NCBI GenBank assembly: GCA_964564635.1
Contig: CAZMAR010000001.1
Coordinates: 496,001 to 560,000 of the forward strand
Origin: Tepidaquicella sp964564635
GTDB lineage: Bacteria; Bacteroidota; Ignavibacteria; Tepidaquicellales; Tepidaquicellaceae
DNA length: 64,000 nt
Reading direction: 5' to 3'
Below, piece after piece: positions 1 to 8,671 of this stretch. A model generated the notes under the pieces. That model was not told where the DNA came from. It did no database searches and worked only from the letters and a program-made list of their open reading frames with translations. Position numbers and translations under genes: made by a program. Every line of letters begins with the position of its first letter. Position 1 is the stretch's first letter.

Positions 1-693
1 GAAAACACAACTGGAACAGAGGACTTACTATGGGGTATAGTAAACAATGTTAATGGATTAGGTTTGGGTTTACCCAAAATCCACATTAATGTACTGGGTA
101 ATGATAGAGTCTATGATTTAAAATTTAATTACATAACCCCAAACTCATCTATAAATGTCGTTTCAACAGGTGAATTATTTGTAGGTTCTGGTTCAGGAAA
201 TCAAATAGATGTTTTTTATAGCCGAAACCCAATGAATCTTACATATATCAACTGTCTAACCGACCACTTAATGGCAACATCAGAAGCGATACCTGTAAGA
301 GACTCTCTCCCTGTTATTTTTGTTCCTTTGCAAGATAGTCTTCTGAGTCCAATCGTAAACTCAACAATGCCCGCTGTAAGGGATGAATGTTTACCAACAG
401 GTATTGATATCCCAAAAGAAACAAAAGTATATAAATACGATTTAAAACAGAACTATCCAAATCCATTTAATCCTATTACACGGATTCAATATGAATTACC
501 TGAAAATGCATTTATTACGCTTGAAATTTATAATACTCTCGGAGAAAGAATTTCTATCTTATTAAACGAACAAAAATCAAAAGGGATACATTACCTTGAT
601 TTTGATGGAACAAGTCTTTCATCCGGCTCATATTATTGTACACTTACGGCTGGAAACTTTAGAAAATCAATTATCATAGTATTGATAAAATAG
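1..693 (+). CDS. T9SS-secreted protein, C-terminal part (5' end outside window)
   Basis: The reading frame is already open at base 1, so the gene is cut by the window edge; the TTG at 64 is not a convincing start. The last ~80 residues form a T9SS C-terminal sorting domain: a 'NYPNPFNP' motif, a beta-rich stretch with a 'YNTLGERI' segment, and an 'SLSSGSYY' strand near the end. Such domains direct export through the outer membrane by the Por machinery and are then usually removed. The preceding ~140 residues show no recognisable domain, so the activity of the passenger is unknown. The family assignment of the tail is firm. Confidence 0.85.
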   Translation, partial: ENTTGTEDLLWGIVNNVNGLGLGLPKIHINVLGNDRVYDLKFNYITPNSSINVVSTGELFVGSGSGNQIDVFYSRNPMNLTYINCLTDHLMATSEAIPVRDSLPVIFVPLQDSLLSPIVNSTMPAVRDECLPTGIDIPKETKVYKYDLKQNYPNPFNPITRIQYELPENAFITLEIYNTLGERISILLNEQKSKGIHYLDFDGTSLSSGSYYCTLTAGNFRKSIIIVLIK

Positions 694-783
694 GTTTTAT
701 AAAAATATTGTAAAAACCCGCATAAAAATATTTTTAATAGAATAAATATTTTTATTTGTATATTTTTAAAAAAAATTTTTTAT

Positions 784-2142
784 ATGAAGAAAATATTTTT
801 TTTGTTGCTTACTCTTATATTAATAAACTCATCGTTCTCACAAAATATAATACGAAAAGGATATCTCGGAATAAGGGCAATGGAGGTAAACGATTCAATT
901 TATGTTGCAAAAAATTTAAATATTAAATATGGAATACTTGTTGTTGAGGTTATGGAAAATTCAACAGCAGAGAATTTAAAAATTGAGCCAGAAGATATAA
1001 TTATAAAAATAAACGGTAATGAAATTAAAAATATTCAAGCCTTAAGAGCGATAACAAGCAGTTTAAAAGAAAAAGATAAAATAGAAATCTCTGTAATAAG
1101 AAATAATCAGGAAATAAAATTAAGCGGATTGGTTGCTCCTTTACCTTATGAAAAATCGGATAACTATGAGGTGATATATGATGAAATAAAATTTAAAGAT
1201 GGATATATCAGATTAATAATAAACAAACCATTTGGTACAGGAAAATTCAAATCAATATTTTTTATACAGGGATATACCTGCTTTTCTATGGATAATCTTG
1301 GAATGCACCCCTATGGACAACTGATAGATGGTTTATGTAAAAAAGGATATGTTGTGATTCGAGTTGAAAAACCAGGTATGGGAGACAATACAAACACAGA
1401 TGCTTGCGATGAAATAGATTATTTCACAGAAGTTGAGGCATTTGCTACTGCTTATGAAAAACTTAAAACTTACCAGTTCATTGATATAGAAAATAGATTT
1501 ATTTTTGGCCATTCAATTGGAGGCTTCGAAGCTCCAATGCTTGCTGGAAAATATGGAGCAAAAGGTGTTATAGTATATGGAATTGCTCTGAAGAGCTGGT
1601 TTGAATATATGATTGAAATGTTTCGGTTCCAGAATATACTTGCTGGATTTGATTATGTAAAAAATGAAAACTTTATTAAAGAGATAATACCGTTGTTGTA
1701 TGACTTTTTGATAAAAAAAATCCCACCTGCTATTCTTTATGAGAATCAAAATTATAGAAAATTACTTGAAGAATGGTTTGAATACAATGGTAATGAACAG
1801 CTCTGGGGCAGACATTATAAATACTGGCAACAAATACAGGAATTAAATATGCCTGAAATATGGAAAAGTGTAAAAAGCAAAGTCCTTGTTATCAGGGGTG
1901 AAGCGGATTTTCAAGCATTCTCCAATGATGACCATAAGGAAATAGAAAACATTGTAAATTATTACAATCCCGGCAATGCAAAGTTTATACTTGTTCCAAA
2001 TATAGATCACAGTTTTGCAAAAGCAAAAACACCTGAAGAAAGTTACAAAAATTCTCAAATAAGCGGATATGTGTATAAAAATTTTAATTATATAATTATA
2101 GATATATTAGATGAATGGATAAATTCATTAGATAAAAAATAA
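784..2142 (+). CDS. Exported PDZ-domain alpha/beta-hydrolase
   Basis: This 452-aa protein starts with a clear signal peptide (hydrophobic residues 4-15, likely cut after 'SFSQ' at ~20). Residues ~25-115 look like a PDZ domain ('VVEVMENSTAENLKIEPED', 'IIIKINGNEI'). An alpha/beta-hydrolase fold follows, with the nucleophile elbow G-H-S-I-G-G (Ser244), a candidate acid in 'RGEADFQ' and a candidate His in 'IDHSFAK' near the end. The PDZ-hydrolase order suggests a periplasmic or surface esterase or peptidase that uses the PDZ domain to hold a partner or substrate. The substrate is not evident. It stands alone, 90 bp after the previous gene. Confidence 0.75.
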   Translation: MKKIFFLLLTLILINSSFSQNIIRKGYLGIRAMEVNDSIYVAKNLNIKYGILVVEVMENSTAENLKIEPEDIIIKINGNEIKNIQALRAITSSLKEKDKIEISVIRNNQEIKLSGLVAPLPYEKSDNYEVIYDEIKFKDGYIRLIINKPFGTGKFKSIFFIQGYTCFSMDNLGMHPYGQLIDGLCKKGYVVIRVEKPGMGDNTNTDACDEIDYFTEVEAFATAYEKLKTYQFIDIENRFIFGHSIGGFEAPMLAGKYGAKGVIVYGIALKSWFEYMIEMFRFQNILAGFDYVKNENFIKEIIPLLYDFLIKKIPPAILYENQNYRKLLEEWFEYNGNEQLWGRHYKYWQQIQELNMPEIWKSVKSKVLVIRGEADFQAFSNDDHKEIENIVNYYNPGNAKFILVPNIDHSFAKAKTPEESYKNSQISGYVYKNFNYIIIDILDEWINSLDKK

Positions 2143-2856
2143 TATTTATAAAAATTCTTATTACAAAAAACTGTGATATTAATTATAGTGCGTTTCAAAA
2201 GAGAATATAAAACAAAATTAAATCACAATATTATACATTTTTATAGTGTGTATTGCATACTATTTGATTTTTCATAAAGGGAGAAAAAAACAAATCATGC
2301 AAAATCAATAAAATCTAAAAAGAAACCGGGAAATTAGCAGGAATAAAACAAATAGAAATATTTTTAATAAATCAATTTGCATTAAATAAACAGGAGATCA
2401 AATTCCAGCCCCAAAAGTACAGATAGATTTAACGAAGTTTTAAAAAGTAAATTACGAATATTTTTCTCTTAAGGCTAAAATAAAATTAACATAAAATATA
2501 AACACCCTTATCATAAAATAAATAATCATACTCATAATTATTACAGTGTTAATAAAGAACACAAGTTTTAATAAAATACTAATCATAAATTATAATTAAT
2601 TAAAGAAAAATATTTTTTAAAAACTACTACACTATCCATTAATATTCTCAATCTCTTTATTAAATTTCCAACTTTCATTTTCTATTCAAAAATAATAAAA
2701 TACTTCTGATATAATATTATACAATGATTAAAAAAAGTTAAATAAATAATTACTAAATCCCACCCCTATATTACCACCTACCGTAATATAATTTAGACCC
2801 CCGATTGTAACCGGCGTGCCTAAAAGGTAATAGATTTCGAACCGATTTAGAAATTA
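2143..2856. other. Non-coding AT-rich stretch before the decayed prophage
   Basis: About 0.7 kb with stops in every frame and no recognisable RNA, repeat or terminator. Just before 2857 the translation 'TDLEIN' can be read in a shifted frame, which fits a broken upstream part of the following phage gene. The rest shows nothing I can support. Confidence 0.5.
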
Positions 2857-3180
2857 ATGTTTTTATATTTTATAACAAATCCGCTATGTAATCTTATTGG
2901 TATTTATGAGATAACTCTAAGGAGAATTGCTTTCGACACTAGAATTTACAAGGATATGATTTTAAAAATATTAGACAGATTTAATAATGATAAGAAAATA
3001 TATTATGAAGATAACAATATAATACTCCCGAACTTTACAAAAAACTAAAAATATAATACCAATATGGTAAAAGGATGTAACGAACGATTAAAAATTTTAT
3101 TAGTCCGTATAAAAAAGTTTATAAAGGGTTTCGAATCATTTGAAACCTTTCCAAAAGGTTACCTAACCATTCAAAACCAT
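2857..3180 (+). pseudogene. Decayed phage replisome-organiser-like protein
   Basis: The translation 'FLYFITNPLCNLIGIYEI' followed by 'LRRIAFDT' resembles the N-terminal winged-helix of phage replication-initiation (replisome organiser) proteins, where 'FLYLLTNP..N..GIYEL.....A..TG' is typical. The frame stops at 3048, then related sequence ('IKKFIKGFESFETFP') continues in another frame to about 3180. No intact start exists upstream, where a stop lies three codons before the ATG. Stops and frame changes show that this is a remnant. It begins a run of broken phage genes that ends with the terminase at 7325. Confidence 0.55.
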
Positions 3181-3512
3181 TTAAAAAGAAGAAGATTAAG
3201 AAGAAAAAGAAAAATAATATTGATTGTTCATATATTGATGATAATTTCAAAAATGTATTTTTTGATTGGTCGGAATACAAGAAAGAGAGAAGTGAATCAT
3301 ACAAATCTGAGAAATACTTTAATTAATCATGCTATAAGAATTAATAAACTTATCTGATAATGATCCACTAAATAAAAAGAAATTATTGAAAGTGCAATGG
3401 CAAACAATTATGCTAGTTTCTTTAAAATTGAACTAAAAGACACAAATCTTATTGAAGAAACAAAAGGCTATATTTTAAAATCAAATATCCCGAAGAGTGC
3501 ATTATGATGTAA

Positions 3513-3770
3513 GTTCAATTAACAGACAGGTTATTGAAACGATTACCCGAAGATCAATTTGATAAAATAAATTATATTAGTAATTCAAAATTGGATTTAA
3601 GACTGGAACTAGACAGTATCAAATATAAAGTAAACACTGCAATTAAAGATTTGGAAATATATTAAATTAAAATTGATTACAGAGACCAAGAATGGATCAA
3701 AGGAAAAACTTTTAAAGAACTTAAGATATATTACAAAATAATAAGAAAAGAATTAAATTTTATAAATTAA
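3513..3770 (+). pseudogene. Small phage ORF remnant with in-frame stop
   Basis: One frame reads about 85 codons, interrupted by a TAA near 3663: first half 'QLTDRLLKRLPEDQFDKI', second half 'DQEWIKGKTFKELKIYYKI'. The charged helical composition and the position between the replication-protein and helicase remnants suggest a former small phage protein. I do not recognise its family, and there is no start codon directly upstream. Confidence 0.35.
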
Positions 3771-3777
3771 CAATTCA

Positions 3778-4614
3778 ATCATAATTACGCCGTTAGAGAA
3801 ATACAAGACGATAGACTCGGAGACTATATTCCTTTTTAGTGAAATACTAAGAATATATCTCGAGTATGTATTAGGAGTATAAAAGAATAAAGTCGAATTC
3901 GGATTTCCAAATTTTGATAAAACAATGCGCGGTATAAGGCCCGGTGAAGTGATTTACTTAATATCAGCGACAAATATCGGAAAGACCAGTCATACGATTA
4001 ATATAATAAATTATTTGGTGAGAAAAGATTTTTGTGTTCCATTCTTTTCACTAGAGAATAACGAATATCAGATATTTGAAAGAATAATGCAGATTCAAAA
4101 AGGATTATCAAGTTTTGGAATTAAAAGAAAAATAGCAAACAAGGATGAGGAATTAATGAAAATTGCTGAAACCATAACATTCAAACCTTCAAACATAATT
4201 TATTGGGTTTCATTATCGGATATACCTTCATACATAAAAGTATGTGAAGAGTTGTCAGGACTTAAAACAGGACTTGTAATAATTGACTATGTACAGTTAG
4301 TGCAAATACCAGGTGCAAGTGAATATGCAAGAGTATCTGATGTGGCACAGCAGATAAAAGAAATCAGTTTGAAAATGCGATTGCCGATATTATTATTAAT
4401 TATTGTATCAAGAATTGAGGCAAAAGTAGAAAAAGACTTACAATTTACTCGGCAAAAGGTTCGGGCGAAATAGAAAATACAGCATAGATATTAAAAATCG
4501 CTTGAAAGACTGAAAACAATACCAAAAAGTAAAGATATACAGAATGATATTATAAAAAAATACGAAGATGGCGAAATAGATACATTAAAGTTAAGTATTC
4601 TGAAGAAAAATTGA
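3778..4614 (+). pseudogene. Decayed DnaB-like replicative helicase (phage)
   Basis: The longest intact piece (3925-4473) carries a RecA-like core: 'RGIRPGEVIYLISATNIGKT' (P-loop, first Gly of the usual GxxGxGKT lost), 'VPFFSLENNEYQIFERI' and a Walker B-like 'TGLVIIDYVQLV', as in DnaB/phage helicases. The frame continues upstream to ~3778 ('KVEFGFPNFDKTMRG') but is broken by a TAA. After ~4440 the helicase text continues shifted by one base ('YSAKGSGEIENTA') with further stops, ending 'EDGEIDTLKLSILKKN' at 4614. The helicase would have unwound phage DNA at replication; this copy is dead. Confidence 0.75.
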
Positions 4615-4748
4615 GATAACTACGGAAATAGTTACCTAATACTAAATAAAAGAAATTTAAAACTAACTGAAATAAAATAAGTGTAAGTTTATAATTAGTA
4701 AAAATATTATTCTCACTGGAAAAAGTATCAAGAGATAATTACAATAAT

Positions 4749-4904
4749 ATGAAGGCAATGCTTAGTTGTATTAAAAATCAATCAGAATTAAAGGATTTAT
4801 GGCAAAGTTTTAATGATAAGAAATATTTCCGAAATCTGACTGAGGCAGAAAAAGAGCTAATAACGATAGAGAAAGATAAACTAAAAGAAAAATTGAAATT
4901 TTAA
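4749..4904 (+). CDS. Small phage-type protein (51 aa)
   Basis: An ATG-initiated 51-codon ORF with a charged, helical product ('ELKDLWQSFNDKKYF', 'LTEAEKELITIEKDKLKEKL'). It ends 2 nt before the next ORF, as in packed phage gene runs, and lies between the helicase remnant and the HTH gene. Function is unknown; it could also be a fragment of a longer former gene. Confidence 0.4.
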   Translation: MKAMLSCIKNQSELKDLWQSFNDKKYFRNLTEAEKELITIEKDKLKEKLKF

Positions 4905-4906
4905 AA

Positions 4907-5161
4907 ATGACTAAAAAACGTAAAAGGGATTTTGAAATAAATCAGGTGAAGATATTTAAATCGTTACTGAAGATATTTCAATATAAGGGCAGGAAGCCAA
5001 CCTTGGTAGAACTGGTGAATGATACAGGGCTTTCAATAAAAACAGTAGACAGGCATTTAAATGAATTGAAATTTGATAATTATGTGAAGGATTTGCGGAC
5101 GCTGACGGGAAATGTGAAGATGGCACTTTATGAGAATGCGATATTGGAACGGGTGCCGTAG
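4907..5161 (+). CDS. Small helix-turn-helix phage protein
   Basis: An 84-aa protein with a winged-helix/HTH segment at ~22-58: 'YKGRKPTLVELVNDTGLSI' followed by 'KTVDRHLNELKF' as the recognition helix. The C-terminal 'LTGNVKMALYENAI' resembles the region by which small phage DNA-binding proteins (terminase small-subunit-like or regulators) continue further, so this copy may be shortened. It sits 2 nt after the 51-aa ORF. DNA binding is a reasonable inference; the exact role is not. Confidence 0.5.
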   Translation: MTKKRKRDFEINQVKIFKSLLKIFQYKGRKPTLVELVNDTGLSIKTVDRHLNELKFDNYVKDLRTLTGNVKMALYENAILERVP

Positions 5162-5313
5162 GTGAAATTATAGATGAAACTAGTAGAGGGATAGAATTAA
5201 ATGCAAGGGATTTATCATAGAGGAGAAATTCAATTTGAGAAGATAAAATTTGTGATAGATGAATAGAAAAAAACATTTATCCATTGTAATCGAGATACTA
5301 TTTTTAGAATGTT

Positions 5314-6198
5314 CTAATAATCATCATCATGCCATTTTTCTTCAATTTCAACACGGTCATGAGCAAATTCATTTGCGATGTCGTCGAAAGTATCACTATA
5401 TCTACTTCTTAAAACTAAATATTTTGCAAAATAAGCTATGTTCTTATTTGACTTAATAAATAATAATTTAGTTTCATTACCATTAATCGCTTTTGCTTTG
5501 GTACAAATAAATGTATCATATTTATTTTTTTTGTTTAATGCAAATACAAAGAAGAATTGATCTACATCTTCATCGTCATATTTAAAAAAATAGGATTTTC
5601 TATCTAATGGAATTACTTTTACAAAATTATATTTTTTTAAAAATGAATCATTCAAAACAAGAGATTTTTTATCTTCAATTTTATCAATATTAAAAAAATT
5701 TGAATAAATATTAGTAATATCAATAAAATTAGAAATATCTTTATTTGATTTCGTAAAAATATTAACTGATGAATTATCTTTTAGATTATAAAATTTGGTA
5801 CAAATAAATATTTCGGGATTACCATATTTTTTTGCAGCGAGGACCAAATAAAAATCATATTCTAAATTGATAACTCTAGCAAAACTATATTTTTTAAGGA
5901 ATGGATCCTTTATGATACTATTTATGTCTTCATTAGTTTTAGGTATTTTTCTTTCTTGTTTTGTTGTATCAACTTTTGGTATGATAGTATCTTTAGAATT
6001 GGGAACCGATTTTAATGTTTCTGTAATAAGAGATTTGAGGGAATCAACGATATTATATAGTTCGGCTTTTTCACTATTACATTTATGTAAAGATGATTCT
6101 AATTCATTATATTCTTTATTAGAATGATCACTGCAATAATAAGACATAAGAGGGAATGAAGACAATATTAATAATAAAATTAAAATGGACTTTTTCAT
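5314..6198 (-). CDS. Exported protein with duplicated domain, inside prophage remnant
   Basis: The frame is open from 6345, but the internal ATG at 6198 gives a proper signal sequence (MKKSILILLLILSSF), so I choose it (294 aa). A Cys follows at ~22 ('SYYCSD'), which is not a good lipobox. Residues ~28-65 are a probable coiled coil. Two related modules follow: each begins 'FLKKY.F..VI.L', has an 'FICTK' strand and ends near 'FTKSNKDIS' or 'FIKSNKNIA'. I recognise no family. The gene is intact and antisense to the broken phage genes on both sides, as expected for a cargo (moron) gene or a later insertion. Confidence 0.6.
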   Translation of the reverse strand: MKKSILILLLILSSFPLMSYYCSDHSNKEYNELESSLHKCNSEKAELYNIVDSLKSLITETLKSVPNSKDTIIPKVDTTKQERKIPKTNEDINSIIKDPFLKKYSFARVINLEYDFYLVLAAKKYGNPEIFICTKFYNLKDNSSVNIFTKSNKDISNFIDITNIYSNFFNIDKIEDKKSLVLNDSFLKKYNFVKVIPLDRKSYFFKYDDEDVDQFFFVFALNKKNKYDTFICTKAKAINGNETKLLFIKSNKNIAYFAKYLVLRSRYSDTFDDIANEFAHDRVEIEEKWHDDDY

Positions 6199-6240
6199 AA
6201 ACTTTGGATTTAATAAATAAAATATAAAAAGAAAAAATCG

Positions 6241-7325
6241 GATATTAAAGTAACAAATGTGTTTAGAAGGAATATTCAGGTGAGGGCGACTGTGGTACTG
6301 AATGAAAGCGGGGCGAAATCGTTCAAAAGTTATAGTATATGTCAACTGATGATAATGAAGTTTATTAATGAGGACGGAAAAATTTCATTATAATGAGGAA
6401 GACGCTCCCCTCCCTTCGGATAAAATCGTATAAATTATTTGTGGATTTACTGAAAAACTACATATATTGCAATATGGTTAACATAATAAGATGTTCCGGG
6501 AATATAAGTTTAATAATAATTATTTTCGGTTGACGTCACTGGAGGAAGCGACGTCAACGGATTTTATTTATATCTGGATGGAAGAGGCGGAAGAGTTCAA
6601 TTATGAAGACTACACGACGCTAAAAACTCGATTGAGCAGAAAGAAAAAAGATGGTGAAATAAATCAGATGTTTCTTTCGTATAATCCGAAGAAGAAATTT
6701 GGAAATATAAATAAAAGAATGAATACTGAAAAAGACATTGAACTAATAAAATCATCCTATGAAAACATTTCAACTTTAAGCAAGGAATATGTGAAATTGC
6801 TTGAGAGTCTGAAAGAACAATCAACGAACTTTTGCAAGATTTTTACGCTCGGAAAATATGCAAGCACAGGCGAATTTATTTTTCTTGAAATATAAAGAGT
6901 ATTGCCTGTTACCTTGATGAATTTTATTATATGATTTACTGGATGGATTTCGGGTATAATAATCCGTCTGCTCTGGTGCGTGTGGATTCGATAAATGGGA
7001 AGTTTTATCTGACTGAACTGCTTTATAAAACAAAACTGACTAATGCTAATTTTATTGAGCGGTTAAAATACCAAATTCCGAACAGAGGGAATAAAATACA
7101 TTGCAATTTGATGAAGCCTGATAGGATTCGGGAACTGAAATCGCAGTGATTTAATGTGTTAGGAGGAAGAATGTTAAGTGATGGATTGATTTTGTGAAAA
7201 GGTGCGAGATTTTTACCAGGAATGAAAATGTGAATATAAATAAGGAATTGGAAGAGTATATGTGGCAGAAGAATGGGAAGGGTGAAACGATGAATGAACC
7301 TGTGAGGTATAATTCGCATCTGATC
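6241..7325 (+). pseudogene. Decayed phage terminase large subunit
   Basis: Terminase text runs through three frames: a degenerate P-loop region ('LNESGAKSFKSYSICQL', expected GGAGSGKS), 'KTLPSLRIKSYKLFVDLLKN', the Walker B region 'FIYIWMEEAEEF' with 'LSYNP' (6491-6895), then the nuclease start 'WMDFGYNNPSALVRV' and 'KPDRIRELK' (6931-7149), and finally 'NEPVRYNSHLIK', where the family normally continues with a D-x-x-D-A-x-R-Y motif. The gene is cut there, next to the CRISPR relic. It is clearly homologous to the intact terminase at 8664-9860. The enzyme would package phage DNA; this copy is dead. Confidence 0.8.
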
Positions 7326-7366
7326 AAAAATTGGCTCCTCCCGGGCTCTTTGGTCAAGAAAAGTGC

Positions 7367-7468
7367 GTCTTAATTCCACTATGGTTCAATTCAAACCATG
7401 GTTTCGGTTTCCACGAAGATAAAACGTATTCAGGGTTCGTCTCAATTCCACTATGGTTCAATTCAAAC
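7367..7468. CRISPR. CRISPR relic: two 30-bp repeats, one 42-bp spacer
   Basis: Repeat 1 (7367-7396) and repeat 2 (7439-7468) are 30 bp and differ at one position (T/C at base 5). Both contain 'AATTCCACTATGG' and end 'TTCAATTCAAAC', the style of type I-B/III repeats. The spacer (7397-7438) is 42 bp and visibly less AT-rich than its surroundings. No cas gene is present in the window. The array starts ~40 bp after the truncated terminase, so it is an orphan or broken remnant; the orientation of a leader cannot be decided. Confidence 0.75.
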
Positions 7469-7533
7469 CCGTTACGAACTAATTAAAAATACTATGTTTT
7501 TTAATAAAAGTCAAGTATTTTTTTTAGTAGTTT

Positions 7534-7655
7534 CAACTTCGATGGGGTAAAGGTCAAAAAGAGGGGGGGATCGAAGTTGCATTTTCATATGTGTTTTTGC
7601 TAAAAACGGGTATTTTTGGCTCAGAGTGGGAGAGAAAAGGGGGACATCGAAGTTG
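7534..7655. repeat. Three copies of a 10-bp ATCGAAGTTG element
   Basis: CAACTTCGAT at 7534-7543 is the exact reverse complement of ATCGAAGTTG at 7570-7579, which recurs at 7646-7655. The first two can form a 10-bp stem around a G-rich 26-nt loop. The G-runs between the copies are unusual for this AT-rich region. Possible roles are a structured RNA, a protein binding site or the end of a small mobile repeat; no function can be assigned. Confidence 0.45.
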
Positions 7656-8278
7656 AAAAGGGCAAAAAATTGTTAAAAATGGGCTTAAAATGAAGATTTT
7701 TATTTTTTTTATTGAAAATTTTTCAATCTTTCAAAGATAGTAATTTTACTATTCATACATAGTTAATTAATTATAATAAATTCACATTTTTGAATAAATT
7801 TTCTCATAAAGTGTAAAATAATTCATTTTTTAGAAAACAAAAAATCAAGAAAGAAAAATAATTTTTTAAATTAAAGTTGCTCAGAAGATTTAATAAATCT
7901 AATTTTAAGTAATTGGGAATATTTTTCCCATAAAATTTATTTTTAAAAGGAAGGAATAAATGTTATAAAAAATAATTATCGAATTATAGATAAATTATTT
8001 TAAGTAAGTTTATAATTTTTATTTTTTCTTATAAAATTATTTAACAAAGGTTTAGTACTTATTATAACTTTTGAAAACTTTTATAAACAATACTTAAAAT
8101 CAATTTATAAAAAATATTTCCAATAATTTTTAAATGTTTAAAAAATTTTTTTCTTCAATTAAAATAAAATTTTTATAATATGTAAAAAATAATTTAGTTA
8201 GAAACTTTAGTAATATTTTAAATCATTATATTTGACTGGTGGAAAATTGTTTTATAAATTAACAGATAAAAAAACATT
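7656..8278. other. Non-coding AT-rich gap before the terminase pair
   Basis: About 0.6 kb of extremely AT-rich sequence without ORFs. A TATATTTG at 8227-8234 fits the -7 element of Bacteroidota promoters and could start transcription ~40 nt before the gene at 8279, but the upstream element (TTTA at 8206-8209) is weakly matched. Nothing else is recognisable. Confidence 0.4.
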
Positions 8279-8671
8279 ATGAAGAAAATATTAGATATAG
8301 AAAATTTAAGAAAAGAAAAACTTATAAGAAAATACTGCCGCCATTTAAAATCTGGTTACTCAAAAGAATCATTTCCAGATGAAGAAAGTAAAGTTATTGA
8401 AGATTATGCAAATGAAATAGATAAAAATAATGGTAATGAAAATTTAAAAAGATTAATAGAAAGGTCAAAGCGTGAAGGGATGTATTTCTGGGAACGGGTT
8501 GGAATAAAAGGGCTGACTGATGAAAAGATAAAATTAAACGGAGGGGTTTGGACTTTTATAATGAAAAGCAGATTCGGTTTGAATCAAAAGCTAGCAAAGC
8601 AAAAGCTAAAAGACGAGGTAATAAAAGTAAATCTTGATTTTGAAAATGGAAATAAAGAAATTAATGATTAG
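8279..8671 (+). CDS. Putative terminase small subunit
   Basis: A 130-aa protein. The N-terminal third contains a short helix-turn-helix-like stretch ('IRKYCRHLKSGYSKESFPDE'), and the C-terminal half has 'FWERVGIKGLTDEKIKLNGG' followed by 'VWTFIMKSRFGLNQK', a pattern typical of small terminase proteins in Bacteroidota phages (W-x-F-x-M-K-x-R-F-G). The following terminase large gene overlaps its stop by 8 bp, which supports pairing. The small subunit would recognise phage packaging sites. No other phage gene lies upstream for ~0.8 kb. Confidence 0.65.
   Translation: MKKILDIENLRKEKLIRKYCRHLKSGYSKESFPDEESKVIEDYANEIDKNNGNENLKRLIERSKREGMYFWERVGIKGLTDEKIKLNGGVWTFIMKSRFGLNQKLAKQKLKDEVIKVNLDFENGNKEIND

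Noticed and set aside
3064..3357. 97-codon ORF inside the replication-protein remnant
   Set aside because: Its first part is the continuation of the broken gene in another frame; the rest is low-complexity Lys/Arg from AAG-rich DNA.
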